Positions 7,566 to 14,580 are shown, numbered from the stretch's first letter. The stretch is DNA of 20,750 nt from a bacterium (GCA_021817655.1 JAKAGE010000007.1:1-20750), one strand, 5' to 3'. Program-made: numbers and translations. Notes: generated by a model from the sequence alone, not told the origin.

Positions 7566-7588
7566 TTTTTAAATTCTTTTCATCCTGC
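7566..7588 (+). repeat. Upstream element, copy 1 (matches 9082-9104)
   Basis: 23 bp made of five T, an A/T step, ATTCTTTTCATCC and a GC end. It is 21/23 identical to 9082-9104 and sits at exactly the same distance from the downstream extended -10 box in both places. It probably is a shared promoter upstream element. Confidence 0.5.
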
Positions 7589-7590
7589 AC

Positions 7591-7599
7591 TGATATTGT
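7591..7599 (+). promoter_or_regulatory. Extended -10 promoter, leaderless layout, before the 124-residue gene
   Basis: TGA + TATTGT, then six bases (GTATGT) and the GTG at 7606. The same spacing at five other genes supports GTG as the real start. Confidence 0.45.
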
Positions 7600-7605
7600 G
7601 TATGT

Positions 7606-7980
7606 GTGCAAAAGACGAAAATCACCGACCCGCTTTCTATCCAGGTCTCCACGTCGGCAAAGTTCACGGAACGGTCGCTCAAACATTTCATCCATAGCAG
7701 ATTATCCCAAGGAAATTCCTGGGATGAATTCACCTGCCTTCTTCAGAATGCACGCACAATTACCAGATTACCCCAGATCAACATCCTTAACCCAAAGCAG
7801 GATAAATATCCCGGCTCGCTCTTATTGGGAACATATTTTGAAAAATTGGACAAAGCGATAATCGCGATTCTCGACGCAGGAAACGAACCGAAAGATATCA
7901 TTTCTCTCCACTTCAGGAAACGAAAAGATTTTGAACGGCTCCTTTATTTTGCAGACGGAGGGGCGGCGTATCCCTCATAG
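7606..7980 (+). CDS. Hypothetical protein, 124 residues, possibly a small nuclease-fold protein
   Basis: I do not recognise the family with certainty. The product has no signal peptide or membrane segment and alternates amphipathic helix and strand: FTERSLKHFIHSRLSQG (20-36), SWDEFTCLLQNAR (38-50), LPQINIL (55-61), the glycine turn YPGSLLLGTYF (68-78), DKAIIAILDAG (82-92) and KDIISLHFRKRKDFERLL (96-113). A conserved-looking His/Arg pair near the N-terminus and an IISLHFRKRKDF strand-helix near the end are reminiscent of the RelE/barnase-like (BECR) RNase fold, but this is a guess. The start is GTG, supported by a -10 box 6 nt upstream. Codon use is more A/T-rich than in the flanking glycan genes. 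No antitoxin-like partner is present. Its last codons lie inside the left arm of a 105-bp palindrome. Confidence 0.65.
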   Translation: MQKTKITDPLSIQVSTSAKFTERSLKHFIHSRLSQGNSWDEFTCLLQNARTITRLPQINILNPKQDKYPGSLLLGTYFEKLDKAIIAILDAGNEPKDIISLHFRKRKDFERLLYFADGGAAYPS

Positions 7981-8041
7981 AATTCTTTTTGAGAATTCCG
8001 CAGCAAGCCTTCCTGACTTTCATCTGCAAAATAAAGAAGCT
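7937..8041. repeat. 105-bp imperfect palindrome spanning the end of the 124-residue gene
   Basis: Outer arms 7937-7955 and 8023-8041 are inverted copies with 17 of 19 matches. An inner perfect inverted repeat GAATTCT/AGAATTC (7980-7986, 7992-7998) shares exactly the same centre, base 7989. The arms between are equal in length but diverged. The outer arm encodes LLYFAD in the plus-strand gene and again LLYFAD when read on the minus strand, as expected of an inverted duplication of the gene's end. Confidence 0.6.
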
Positions 8042-8075
8042 TTTGTTGGTATTATTTCAGAGATTCGTGTTGTCA

Positions 8076-8105
8076 GTCAAGTTCCTTTTAATGATTTTTT
8101 AATCT
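8076..8105. repeat. A/T-rich 30-bp repeat, copy A
   Basis: Starts GTCAA and contains a TTAATGATTTTTTAATCT core. 28 of 30 bases equal 9727-9756, 1.65 kb away. This copy lies just upstream of the extended -10 box of the epimerase gene, whereas copy B overlaps the end of a minus-strand gene. Confidence 0.6.
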
Positions 8106-8115
8106 CATTCATTTC

Positions 8116-8124
8116 TGCTATCAT
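8116..8124 (+). promoter_or_regulatory. Extended -10 promoter, leaderless layout, before the GalE-like gene
   Basis: TGC + TATCAT (5 of 6), then six bases (CAACAT) and the ATG at 8131. A T-run at 8095-8100 lies where a -35 or upstream element would be. Confidence 0.55.
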
Positions 8125-8130
8125 CAACAT

Positions 8131-9051
8131 ATGAAAATCATCATCACGGGCGGCGCGGGGTTCATCGGATCGCATATTGTCGACGCATACATAAACGCAG
8201 GGCATACGGTGGCGGTCATCGACGACCTCTCCACCGGCTTCAGGAAGAACGTCAACCCGAAAGCAAAATTCTATAATGTCGACATCCGCGACGCGGCGGC
8301 CGTCGACCGCGTCTTAAAAAAAGAGCGGCCGGAGGCGGTGAACCACCACGCCGCGATCGCGGAAGTGGTCAAGTCCCTGCGCGATCCGATGCCGACGCTC
8401 CAGGTGAACGTGCTCGGCACGACGAACGTCCTCCTCGCGTTCGGAAGGCACGGCAAAGGCAAAAACAGGAAATTCATCTTTTCCTCCACCGGCGGCGCGA
8501 TCTACGGCGAGCCGAAAAAGATCCCCGCCGACGAATCCGCCGACACCGTACCCCTCTCCCCGTACGGCCTCTCCAAGCTTCTTGGCGAGGAGATCATCAA
8601 ATTCTATGCCCGCCAGTACGGCTTCCGGTATCTTATTTTCCGCTATCCGAACGTATACGGCCCGCGCCAGAACCCGAAGGGCGAGGCCGGCGTCGTCGCC
8701 ATCTTCGGCGGCATCATGAAGTCCGGCGCGCGGCCGACGATCTTCGGCGACGGGACGAAAGCGCGCGACTACACGTTCGTGCACGACATCGTGCGCGCGA
8801 ACACGATCGCGCTCCGCAAGGGGGTGAACGAGACCGTCAATCTCGGCTGGGGCAAGAAAGTGACGGACCGCATGATCTTCGACGCGATCGCGGCGGCGCT
8901 CGACTATGAAGGCGAACCGATCTTCGCCCCGTACCGCACGGGCGAGGTGTACCAGATCGCGATCAAAGCGGCAAAGGCAAAGAAGATCCTCGGCTGGCAG
9001 CCGAAGGTTCCGCTCGCGGACGGAATCCGCATGGCGCTCGAAACGGTCTAG
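8131..9051 (+). CDS. NAD-dependent nucleotide-sugar epimerase (UDP-glucose 4-epimerase GalE-like)
   Basis: Extended short-chain dehydrogenase of 306 residues. The NAD-binding GGAGFIG is at 7-13 and IDDLSTG at 30-36. The catalytic triad is Ser/Thr in FSSTGGAIYG (117-126) with Tyr145-Gly-Leu-Ser-Lys149. The RYPNVYGPRQNPKGEAGVVAIF segment (171-192) is typical of GalE and related UDP-sugar 4-epimerases, and GDGTKARDYTFVHD (about 212-225) belongs to the substrate domain. Most likely it makes UDP-galactose or UDP-GalNAc for the transferases in this locus; a dehydratase or other epimerase of the same family cannot be excluded. It has its own leaderless-type promoter and a free-standing position between the 124-residue gene and the NYN gene. 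The length is slightly short of the 330-340 residues of enterobacterial GalE. Confidence 0.92.
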   Translation: MKIIITGGAGFIGSHIVDAYINAGHTVAVIDDLSTGFRKNVNPKAKFYNVDIRDAAAVDRVLKKERPEAVNHHAAIAEVVKSLRDPMPTLQVNVLGTTNVLLAFGRHGKGKNRKFIFSSTGGAIYGEPKKIPADESADTVPLSPYGLSKLLGEEIIKFYARQYGFRYLIFRYPNVYGPRQNPKGEAGVVAIFGGIMKSGARPTIFGDGTKARDYTFVHDIVRANTIALRKGVNETVNLGWGKKVTDRMIFDAIAAALDYEGEPIFAPYRTGEVYQIAIKAAKAKKILGWQPKVPLADGIRMALETV

Positions 9052-9081
9052 CTGGTTCACGCAATCTCCCCGCGTTCCCCG

Positions 9082-9104
9082 TTTTTATATTCTTTTCATC
9101 CCGC
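9082..9104 (+). repeat. Upstream element, copy 2 (matches 7566-7588)
   Basis: 21 of 23 bases equal to the element before the 124-residue gene; its last base is followed after 2 bp by the TGC of the extended -10 box, the same spacing as in copy 1. Confidence 0.5.
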
Positions 9105-9106
9105 CG

Positions 9107-9115
9107 TGCCATACT
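9107..9115 (+). promoter_or_regulatory. Extended -10 promoter, leaderless layout, before the NYN gene
   Basis: TGC + CATACT (4 of 6), then six bases (GGCGGA) and the ATG at 9122. The hexamer is weak, but the placement repeats that of five other genes here. Confidence 0.45.
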
Positions 9116-9121
9116 GGCGGA

Positions 9122-9613
9122 ATGCTGCGACAGGAGAATAATTATGCATTCATCGACGGGCAAAATCTTTATCTGGGCATAAGAGCGCTTGGATGGCATT
9201 TGGATTACAGAAAATTCCGGAGGTATTTACGGGAGAAATATGGCATTACGAGCGCCTACCTGTTTATCGGCTACGTGGGAGCGAACGAACCGCTCTATCA
9301 AAAACTGGAGCGCTCTGATTTCATCCTCGTATTTAAGCCAATAACGCTCGGTACCGGCGGAAAAATTAAAGGAAATATTGACGCCGACCTCGTCGTAAAA
9401 GCAATGGCCGAGCTGGACCATTACAACAAAGCGCTTATCATTTCTGGAGATGGAGATTTTTATTCCCTTGTCGGATACCTCAACGCAATCGGCAAGCTGA
9501 AAGCGATAATTGCGCCGAATCAAGGTGGGTGCTCTCGTCTTTTGCGCGAAATCGCAGGCGGGAAAATGCGGTTTATGACGGAATTCGGGTCAACGGTGGA
9601 ATACCAACAATAA
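9122..9613 (+). CDS. NYN-domain (LabA/DUF88-like) putative RNase
   Basis: 163 residues forming a single PIN-like NYN domain, a metal-dependent RNase fold. FIDGQNLYLGI (10-20) supplies the first acidic residue, Asp12. GNIDADLVVKAMAEL (84-98) supplies Asp87 and Asp89. LIISGDGDFYSLVGYL (105-120) supplies Asp110 and Asp112. These are the positions expected for the catalytic acidic cluster, and all are intact. There is no extra C-terminal domain (no OST-HTH), so it is a stand-alone nuclease. Base composition is more A/T-rich than in the neighbouring epimerase. I start it at 9122; an upstream-extended frame would run into the end of the epimerase gene. A terminator follows at once, so it is a one-gene unit. 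Biological target unknown. Confidence 0.9.
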   Translation: MLRQENNYAFIDGQNLYLGIRALGWHLDYRKFRRYLREKYGITSAYLFIGYVGANEPLYQKLERSDFILVFKPITLGTGGKIKGNIDADLVVKAMAELDHYNKALIISGDGDFYSLVGYLNAIGKLKAIIAPNQGGCSRLLREIAGGKMRFMTEFGSTVEYQQ

Positions 9614-9642
9614 AAAATGCACCCTTTCGGATGCATCTTTTA
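9612..9642 (+). terminator. Rho-independent terminator of the NYN gene
   Basis: ATGCACCC (9617-9624), loop TTTC and GGATGCAT (9629-9636) form an 8-bp stem with one mismatch. An A-run lies before it and CTTTT after it, starting within the stop codon region of the NYN gene. Confidence 0.65.
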
Positions 9643-9654
9643 AGAAGAACTCCG

Positions 9655-9724
9655 CTTAAGGACGGAACCTTAAGAAGGGCGCCTCCATCGTAACGACACG
9701 ATCATTGTAGCGCCGCATGGCGCT
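9655..9724. other. Two further hairpins in the convergent intergenic region
   Basis: CTTAAGG (9655-9661) pairs with CCTTAAG (9668-9674), and AGCGCC (9709-9714) pairs with GGCGCT (9719-9724). The second lies 15 bp behind the stop of the minus-strand nucleotidyltransferase and may end or protect its mRNA, though no T-run follows it on that strand. Confidence 0.4.
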
Positions 9725-9726
9725 CT

Positions 9727-9756
9727 GTCAAATTCTTTTTAATGATTTTTTAATCT
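9727..9756. repeat. A/T-rich 30-bp repeat, copy B
   Basis: 28 of 30 bases equal 8076-8105. Here it includes the last codons and stop (…RLKNH*) of the minus-strand nucleotidyltransferase. A related but more diverged segment lies at 1388-1417 over the end of the thioredoxin-reductase-like gene. Confidence 0.6.
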
Positions 9757-10281
9757 TTTTTGGGGCACGCCTTTGTGCGAACCGCTCCCCCCGCCGTTCC
9801 GCTCCGCATGCTTCGCGAGCAGCCACGAGCTCGACTGCACTTTGCCGCCGCGCCCGATGCCGAAGACCATCGTACAGCCGATCTCCTCGCATACCGGCAC
9901 CTCGGGAATATTGTCGAGCTTCCGGTCGCCGCCGTTCGCGAAGATATCCGGCCGCACCTCGTAGAGCGCCGCGCAGACGCTCCGGTCGGGATCGTTCGCC
10001 GCATGCTTCGTGATCACCACGCGGTCCACCGCGCGGAGCGCCTCGATCACCTCTTTCCGTTCCGCCTCCGGCATGAACGCATAGCCCTTCTTCGCCGCAA
10101 GCCAGTTGTCGTTGTTGAGGATCACGACAAGCTCGTCGCCCAGCGCCTTCGCCTCCTCGAACATCCGCACATGGCCGATATGGATCGGGTCGAATCCGCC
10201 GGAAACGGCCACGACCACCCTCTTTTTCGGCTTCCGGGCCCTCGGTGCGCGGCGGGCGGGGGATCGCTTGGGGGTCGGCAT
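9739..10281 (-). CDS. Cytidylyl/adenylyltransferase-like nucleotidyltransferase
   Basis: 180 residues. A very basic N-terminal tail (1-21, rich in Arg/Lys/Pro) precedes a Rossmann-type nucleotidyltransferase domain. It has the phosphate-binding GGFDPIHIGHVRMFEEAKALGD, whose His34-x-Gly-His37 is the family's signature. VILNNDNWLAAKKGYAFMPEAERKEVI (53-79) is the usual second motif. NGGDRK (116-121) and GIGRGGKVQSSSWLL (141-155) correspond to the later R/ISST-like motif. The family includes TagD/GCT, RfaE-C (heptose-1-P adenylyltransferase) and FAD synthases; the general shape and context suggest activating a sugar- or polyol-phosphate for the glycan, but the substrate is undecided. It is alone on the minus strand between two plus-strand genes. 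Confidence 0.85.
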   Translation of the reverse strand: MPTPKRSPARRAPRARKPKKRVVVAVSGGFDPIHIGHVRMFEEAKALGDELVVILNNDNWLAAKKGYAFMPEAERKEVIEALRAVDRVVITKHAANDPDRSVCAALYEVRPDIFANGGDRKLDNIPEVPVCEEIGCTMVFGIGRGGKVQSSSWLLAKHAERNGGGSGSHKGVPQKRLKNH

Positions 10282-10325
10282 GTTCGTTTACGGGTATCGT
10301 TTTTTCGGCTATCCTGTATGGGATA

Positions 10326-10334
10326 AGTATACCA
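10326..10334 (-). promoter_or_regulatory. Extended -10 promoter of the nucleotidyltransferase gene
   Basis: Minus-strand TGG + TATACT (5 of 6). The ATG at 10281 is 44 bp downstream of the box, so this gene would have a leader of about 38 nt, unlike the leaderless layout elsewhere. Confidence 0.4.
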
Positions 10335-10348
10335 CTTCGCCTTTCCGC

Positions 10349-11815
10349 ATGCTCAAAAAAATAAAGGGGTTCCTGTTCAAGAACACCAACACCAAGCAGA
10401 CGGTGGCCAAGAACACGTTCTGGCTCACCGTGTCGAACTTCGGCGGGCGCCTCGTGAAGGCCGGCGTCATCATCTACGCCGCGCGCGTGCTCGGCACCGC
10501 CGAGTACGGCGTCTTCTCGTACGCCATCACGCTCGCCGGATTCCTCACGCTTTTCATGGATCCGGGGATCAACTGGACGCTGATGCGCGAAACGGCGAAG
10601 GCGGACGAAGAGCACCGGCGCACCCTCTTTTCGACCACGTTCGCGCTGAAAGCCGTCCTCACAGCTATCGGGGCTGCCTTCATCGTCTATTTCGCTCCGA
10701 TATTCTCGACCCTCCCCGGAGCTAAAGCGATTCTTCCAATCGTCGCGATTATTCTCTCGCTCGACACACTCCGCGAATTCTTCACGTCCGTCATGCGCGC
10801 GAAGGAGCAGATGGAGTGGGACGCGGCGATCTTCGTCCTGACCAACTTCGGCATCCTCGTCTTCGGATTCATCTTCCTCGGCATGGCCGCCACCGCGCGC
10901 TCCTTCGCATGGGCATATGTGGCGGGCGACATCCTGGGCATCGCGCTCGCGGCGTTCCTCATCCGCAGGTACTTCAAAGACCTTGTCGGCTCATTCTCCG
11001 CGGCGCTCATCGGATCAATCTTCCGCACCGCGTGGCCCTTCGCCCTCACGGGCGCCCTGGGCGCGCTCCTCACGAACGCGGACCTGCTCATCCTGAGCTG
11101 GATGCGGAGCGCGTCGGAGGTCGGCATCTATTCCGCCGCGATCCGCATCGTCCAGCTGCTCTATCTCGTCCCCGCAATTTTGCAGTTCAGCACGATGCCG
11201 GTTTTCGCAAGACTTGCCAATAAAGACCCTGAGCGGTTCCGCGCCGTGCTGGAACGCATCACTAAGGTAATTCTCATGGCGGCGATCCCTCTCAGCATCG
11301 GCGGGGCGATCCTTGCAACGCCGCTCATGGGGCTCATCTTCGGCCCGGCATACGCTTCCGGCGGCTTAACACTTAGCGTCCTTCTCATCGGCCTCATCTT
11401 CGATTTTCCCGCCGCAGTTATCTCGGGCGCCATCTTTGCCTACGATCACCAGAAAAGCCTCATCGTGACGACCGCGATCGCGGGAATCACGAATGTCGCG
11501 CTCGACCTCATCCTTATCCCGCCGTTCGGCATGCTCGGCTCCGCCGTGGGCACCCTCATCACGCAGATCGTCTCCAACTGGTACCTCTGGCACGTCATGA
11601 AGAAAATCAACTACTTCTCGGTCGTCCCCCGGCTCACGCGCTCCGTCGCGGCGGGCGTCGTGATGGGCGCCGCAGTGGCGATAATAGCGGCGCTGCGCGT
11701 CGAGGTGGTGCTCGCCGTCATCGTCGGCGGCATCGTGTACGCGGGAGCGTTGATCGCGATGCGGGAACCGGTGCTCCGGGAGATCAAAAGCATCGTGCGG
11801 CCGGCGGAGGCGTAG
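10349..11815 (+). CDS. Wzx-type polysaccharide flippase (oligosaccharide exporter, MATE-like/MOP)
   Basis: Moves lipid-linked oligosaccharide across the membrane. 488 residues, normal for Wzx. About 12-14 hydrophobic helices alternate with short charged loops. The start is typical: TVAKNTFWLTVSNFGGRLVKAGVIIYAARVLGTAEYGVFSYAITLAGF (residues 18-65), the N-terminal Polysacc_synt signature. Later segments such as SEVGIYSAAIRIVQLLYLVPAILQFSTMPVFARLA and the second half FGMLGSAVGTLITQIVSNWYLW also fit. The start at 10349 puts the basic MLKKIKGFLFKN tail first; open frame extends upstream but overlaps the minus-strand gene. It converges with the GT2 gene at 11840. The partner initiating transferase is at 6206. 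Confidence 0.93.
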   Translation: MLKKIKGFLFKNTNTKQTVAKNTFWLTVSNFGGRLVKAGVIIYAARVLGTAEYGVFSYAITLAGFLTLFMDPGINWTLMRETAKADEEHRRTLFSTTFALKAVLTAIGAAFIVYFAPIFSTLPGAKAILPIVAIILSLDTLREFFTSVMRAKEQMEWDAAIFVLTNFGILVFGFIFLGMAATARSFAWAYVAGDILGIALAAFLIRRYFKDLVGSFSAALIGSIFRTAWPFALTGALGALLTNADLLILSWMRSASEVGIYSAAIRIVQLLYLVPAILQFSTMPVFARLANKDPERFRAVLERITKVILMAAIPLSIGGAILATPLMGLIFGPAYASGGLTLSVLLIGLIFDFPAAVISGAIFAYDHQKSLIVTTAIAGITNVALDLILIPPFGMLGSAVGTLITQIVSNWYLWHVMKKINYFSVVPRLTRSVAAGVVMGAAVAIIAALRVEVVLAVIVGGIVYAGALIAMREPVLREIKSIVRPAEA

Positions 11816-11837
11816 CGGACGAAGCGCCGGACGCTCC
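11806..11837. terminator. Possible convergent terminator hairpin
   Basis: GGAG-CGT-CGG on the left can pair with CCG-ACG-CTCC on the right (one bulge and small internal mismatches). It straddles the flippase stop codon and the short gap to the convergent GT2. A T-rich tract follows only loosely on the plus strand. Confidence 0.3.
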
Positions 11838-11839
11838 TC

Positions 11840-12658
11840 TTATATGTTCCTCTTTATTTTTGAGAGCGGGCTGTGCAGCTTGCGCCGGAGCCAGAGCGGC
11901 AAGGCGCTGTAGCAATACTGCGCAATTCCGACGGCGAACGCCTTTGCAAAATGCGGATACTCCCTGCGGTGCGCCCACACCACGCGCAGTATTTCCCGCG
12001 ACTGCGAACGCTTGAAAAGAAATGTCTTGCTCTGCTCCGTCATCAGATACCGCACGAAATATTCCTGAAAGTTATAGAACGTGCCGCGCGTTCCCATGCG
12101 GAGCCACAGGTCCCAGTCCTCGGCGTTTTTATAATCGCCATATCCGCCGGCGGCGAGCGCCGCATCGCGGCGGAACATCACCGTGGAATGCGTGAATGGA
12201 TTCGCAAGCAGCGCTTTTGCGCGGATCGCGGCATCGGTTTCCGGCTTTTGGTAACGGAACCGTTCCTGATCATGCTCATCGATCACGATCGTCCCCCCGC
12301 CCGTCACCATGCAATCGGGATGCGCATCCAGATAGGCAACCTGCTTCCGCAGCTTATCATCGTCGCACCAGTAGTCGTCGTCATCGAGGCGGGCGATGTA
12401 TGCGCCGCGCGCGATCCGCAGGCCGGCGTTCAGGTTTGCGGAGATATCGGGATAATTGTTCTTTTGATTATGGACCGGATGCACGCGCGGATCCTGCCGG
12501 GCAAGGTCATCGAGATATTTTCGCGTATCGTCCGTCGAGGCATCGTTCACGACAATGAGCTCGAAGTCGGCAAAGGACTGCGCGCGAACGCTTTCGATTG
12601 CACGCTCAAGCAGCGTGCGGCGGTTGTAAGTCGGGAGGATGATGGTTACTTTTGGCAT
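11840..12658 (-). CDS. Family 2 glycosyltransferase
   Basis: 272-residue GT-A enzyme. It begins MPKVTIILPTYNRRTLLERA, with donor-site VVNDASTDDT (36-45). The metal motif is an unusually long acidic run, Asp92-Asp95 (RLDDDDYW), and Glu180-Asp181 in NAEDWDLWLRMG is the catalytic base region. The C-terminus is basic (WLRRKLHSPLSKIKRN), suited to the membrane surface. It is the last gene of the operon in this window; its start overlaps the end of the preceding GT4 gene by 13 bp, so translation is probably coupled. An upstream in-frame extension to 12721 would lie entirely inside that GT4 and lacks family character, so I reject it. Sugar and linkage unknown. Confidence 0.92.
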   Translation of the reverse strand: MPKVTIILPTYNRRTLLERAIESVRAQSFADFELIVVNDASTDDTRKYLDDLARQDPRVHPVHNQKNNYPDISANLNAGLRIARGAYIARLDDDDYWCDDDKLRKQVAYLDAHPDCMVTGGGTIVIDEHDQERFRYQKPETDAAIRAKALLANPFTHSTVMFRRDAALAAGGYGDYKNAEDWDLWLRMGTRGTFYNFQEYFVRYLMTEQSKTFLFKRSQSREILRVVWAHRREYPHFAKAFAVGIAQYCYSALPLWLRRKLHSPLSKIKRNI

Positions 12659-13788
12659 AGCGATTTGAATAATGCTTCGTATTCGTCCGCAATGACGGCC
12701 CACGTGTACTTCTCCTTCCACATCGCAAACGCTTTTTCAATGAGCGCCCGGCGCTCGGCTTCATTTTCCAGATAATGATCCGTGGCTTGCGCCATTTCCT
12801 CCGGCGTCCGTACGATCTTCGCATATTCCGCATAATCGGGAATGTTGCCGACGCCCGTGGAGATAAAGAGGGCTTTGCCGGCGAATGATTCGTACATCAC
12901 GAGCGGCGCGCATTCCACGCGCGATCCAAAAAGGAACAGGTCTGCGTTCTTGTAGGCGGAAAGGACGAGCGCACGATCCTTGCCGGAAATAAGCCGCACA
13001 TTGCCGCCGAAGACGCCCGCCAGCCAGCACCAAAGGTAATCCAAAAGGAAGTGCCCAATCCGGTTCCGCAAACGTCCCGAAACCCGTTCCCCAACGATGA
13101 GCAGGGTCGTATCCTTCCGATACTTCATCATCCGGAACGCCTTCCGCACGAAATCATGCCCCTTCGCCAGGTAGTGGTTCGAGACGGAGATCGCGAGATA
13201 TTTCGTCCGGATGCCGAGCTTCTCTTTTATATGGAAATTGTCCGGCGCCAAAAACTCCTCTTCCGCGGCGCCGTTCGGGATGACGTTCCCCTTTTCCCCG
13301 AATCCGTGCGCTTCATCAAAGCGCCGATCCTGATAGTTCGCAGCAGGATAGACAAGAGCGTCATATCCGCGGAGATATCCGGGTAAGGCTTCGAAATATT
13401 GCTTGAAATCGGGATTCTTAAGGCGGGAATAGCCGCACGGCACGAGCACTTTCGCCGCCTTCATCTTGCCGAGCACGTCGAATGCGAGGTCGGTCGACCA
13501 GATTTGCGCCGCATAGTTCAGGACCACATCAAAATCACCGCACAGCAATGCGCGATAGCGAGCGATCTCCACATCCGCCCCACGAATGCCGGTCACAAGA
13601 TTGCCGCCAATTGCGAATGACTCGATATGAACGCCGTTCAGGATCCTCTTTGTACGCTCCGCCACTGCGGACGTGGCAACGGTCACGTCGTGGCCTTTTG
13701 CCGCGAGCCGTTCGGCAAGCTGTTTCACTACCTCTTCGGCGCCACCCTTACGGGGCTCGTAGAATTCGACGGTGAAGAGAATCTTCAT
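12646..13788 (-). CDS. Family 4 glycosyltransferase
   Basis: Retaining GT-B enzyme of 380 residues. The N-terminal half starts MKILFTVEFYEPRKGGAEEVVKQLAERLAAKGHDVTV, the classic GT4 acceptor-domain opening with the glycine-rich GGAE loop. The second half binds the nucleotide sugar. The EX7E motif is Glu292 to Glu300 in VECAPLVMYESFAGK, and IPNGAAEEEF (170-179) corresponds to the usual PNGV hinge. Between them VSNHYLAKGHDFVRKAF replaces the common GRLxxxKG motif. It overlaps the next gene by 13 bp and is 18 bp behind the GT2 at 13807. GC content is similar to the flanking high-GC part, in contrast to the genes upstream in the operon. Confidence 0.93.
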   Translation of the reverse strand: MKILFTVEFYEPRKGGAEEVVKQLAERLAAKGHDVTVATSAVAERTKRILNGVHIESFAIGGNLVTGIRGADVEIARYRALLCGDFDVVLNYAAQIWSTDLAFDVLGKMKAAKVLVPCGYSRLKNPDFKQYFEALPGYLRGYDALVYPAANYQDRRFDEAHGFGEKGNVIPNGAAEEEFLAPDNFHIKEKLGIRTKYLAISVSNHYLAKGHDFVRKAFRMMKYRKDTTLLIVGERVSGRLRNRIGHFLLDYLWCWLAGVFGGNVRLISGKDRALVLSAYKNADLFLFGSRVECAPLVMYESFAGKALFISTGVGNIPDYAEYAKIVRTPEEMAQATDHYLENEAERRALIEKAFAMWKEKYTWAVIADEYEALFKSLCQK

Positions 13789-13806
13789 GGAAAGAAAGTG
13801 GATCGG

Positions 13807-14580
13807 CTACTCCCGGAACATGCTCGCAAACAGAAACTTCATCTTATTCTCCAAATATTTACTGACTATTCCAAACGTGTAGCCGTTCCGCTTCCCCAGT
13901 TTAGCATAAATATGACAAAGGCTCTTGTAGCTTTTGATCCTGCTCGCAGAGGTCTGTCCCCCGTGGATCCTGTATTTTACGAGCGACTCAGGGGAGAAAT
14001 CAAACTTGTACTTCCGGGCAATCATGAGCCAAAGAAAATAATCCTCTCCAATAGAAATTTTTTTATCCTCGTCAAAGCCGCCCGCTTCATCCATAGCCAC
14101 GCGGCGAACCACGACGGACGACGTCGGAATAAAATTGCCCATTATTAATTTGGCATAAACATCCCCGCGCGCAAAACGGGAAAATTCCGAATGCTTTTTG
14201 AACGGAAATCCATCGCCAAAGATCTCGGTGTCAGAAAAAACAAGCGCCACTTCCGGATCATCAAAGAGAGGCATTTGCTGCTCAAGTTTATCCGGCAGCC
14301 ATATATCATCCGCATCGAGAAAGGCAATAAATTCTCCTGATGATTTACTGATACCTAAATTCCTTGCGGCAGCAGGACCTTTGTTCTCTTGGTGAATATA
14401 GCGGATCTTGCTGTCGCGGATGTAAGATTCCACTGCATCTTTTGTGCCGTCCGTAGATCCGTCATCCACTACAAAAATCTCAATATTCTTAAATGATTGG
14501 CTCGTAGCCGATTCAATCGCTTTTCCAATATATTCGCGACTATTATACGCCGGAATAATAATTGAAACGGATCGTTCCAT
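13807..14580 (-). CDS. Family 2 glycosyltransferase
   Basis: 257 residues. Opening MERSVSIIIPAYNSREYIGK; donor-binding VVDDGSTDGT (37-46); KGPAAARNLGI (67-77); metal site Asp89-Ala-Asp91-Asp92 in FLDADDIW; catalytic Glu179-Asp180 in SIGEDYFLWL. The final segment is basic with hydrophobic patches (YLENKMKFLFASMFRE). The start codon directly follows the TGA of the preceding GT4, without a gap or a Shine-Dalgarno sequence, so translation most likely continues by re-initiation. Codon use is moderately A/T-rich. Chain-extending transferase of unknown specificity. Confidence 0.92.
   Translation of the reverse strand: MERSVSIIIPAYNSREYIGKAIESATSQSFKNIEIFVVDDGSTDGTKDAVESYIRDSKIRYIHQENKGPAAARNLGISKSSGEFIAFLDADDIWLPDKLEQQMPLFDDPEVALVFSDTEIFGDGFPFKKHSEFSRFARGDVYAKLIMGNFIPTSSVVVRRVAMDEAGGFDEDKKISIGEDYFLWLMIARKYKFDFSPESLVKYRIHGGQTSASRIKSYKSLCHIYAKLGKRNGYTFGIVSKYLENKMKFLFASMFRE

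Noticed and set aside
7931..8134. 67-codon plus-strand frame after the 124-residue gene
   Set aside because: It lies across the palindrome and the epimerase promoter, overlaps the next start, and shows no promoter or conserved pattern.
8314..9060. 248-codon minus-strand frame antisense to the GalE-like gene
   Set aside because: Only a shadow: Arg/Asp/Val-rich, with no recognisable motif, against an intact SDR on the plus strand.
10106..10348. N-terminal extension of the flippase
   Set aside because: It would overlap most of the nucleotidyltransferase gene on the other strand; MLKKIKGFLF at 10349 is a normal start for Wzx proteins.
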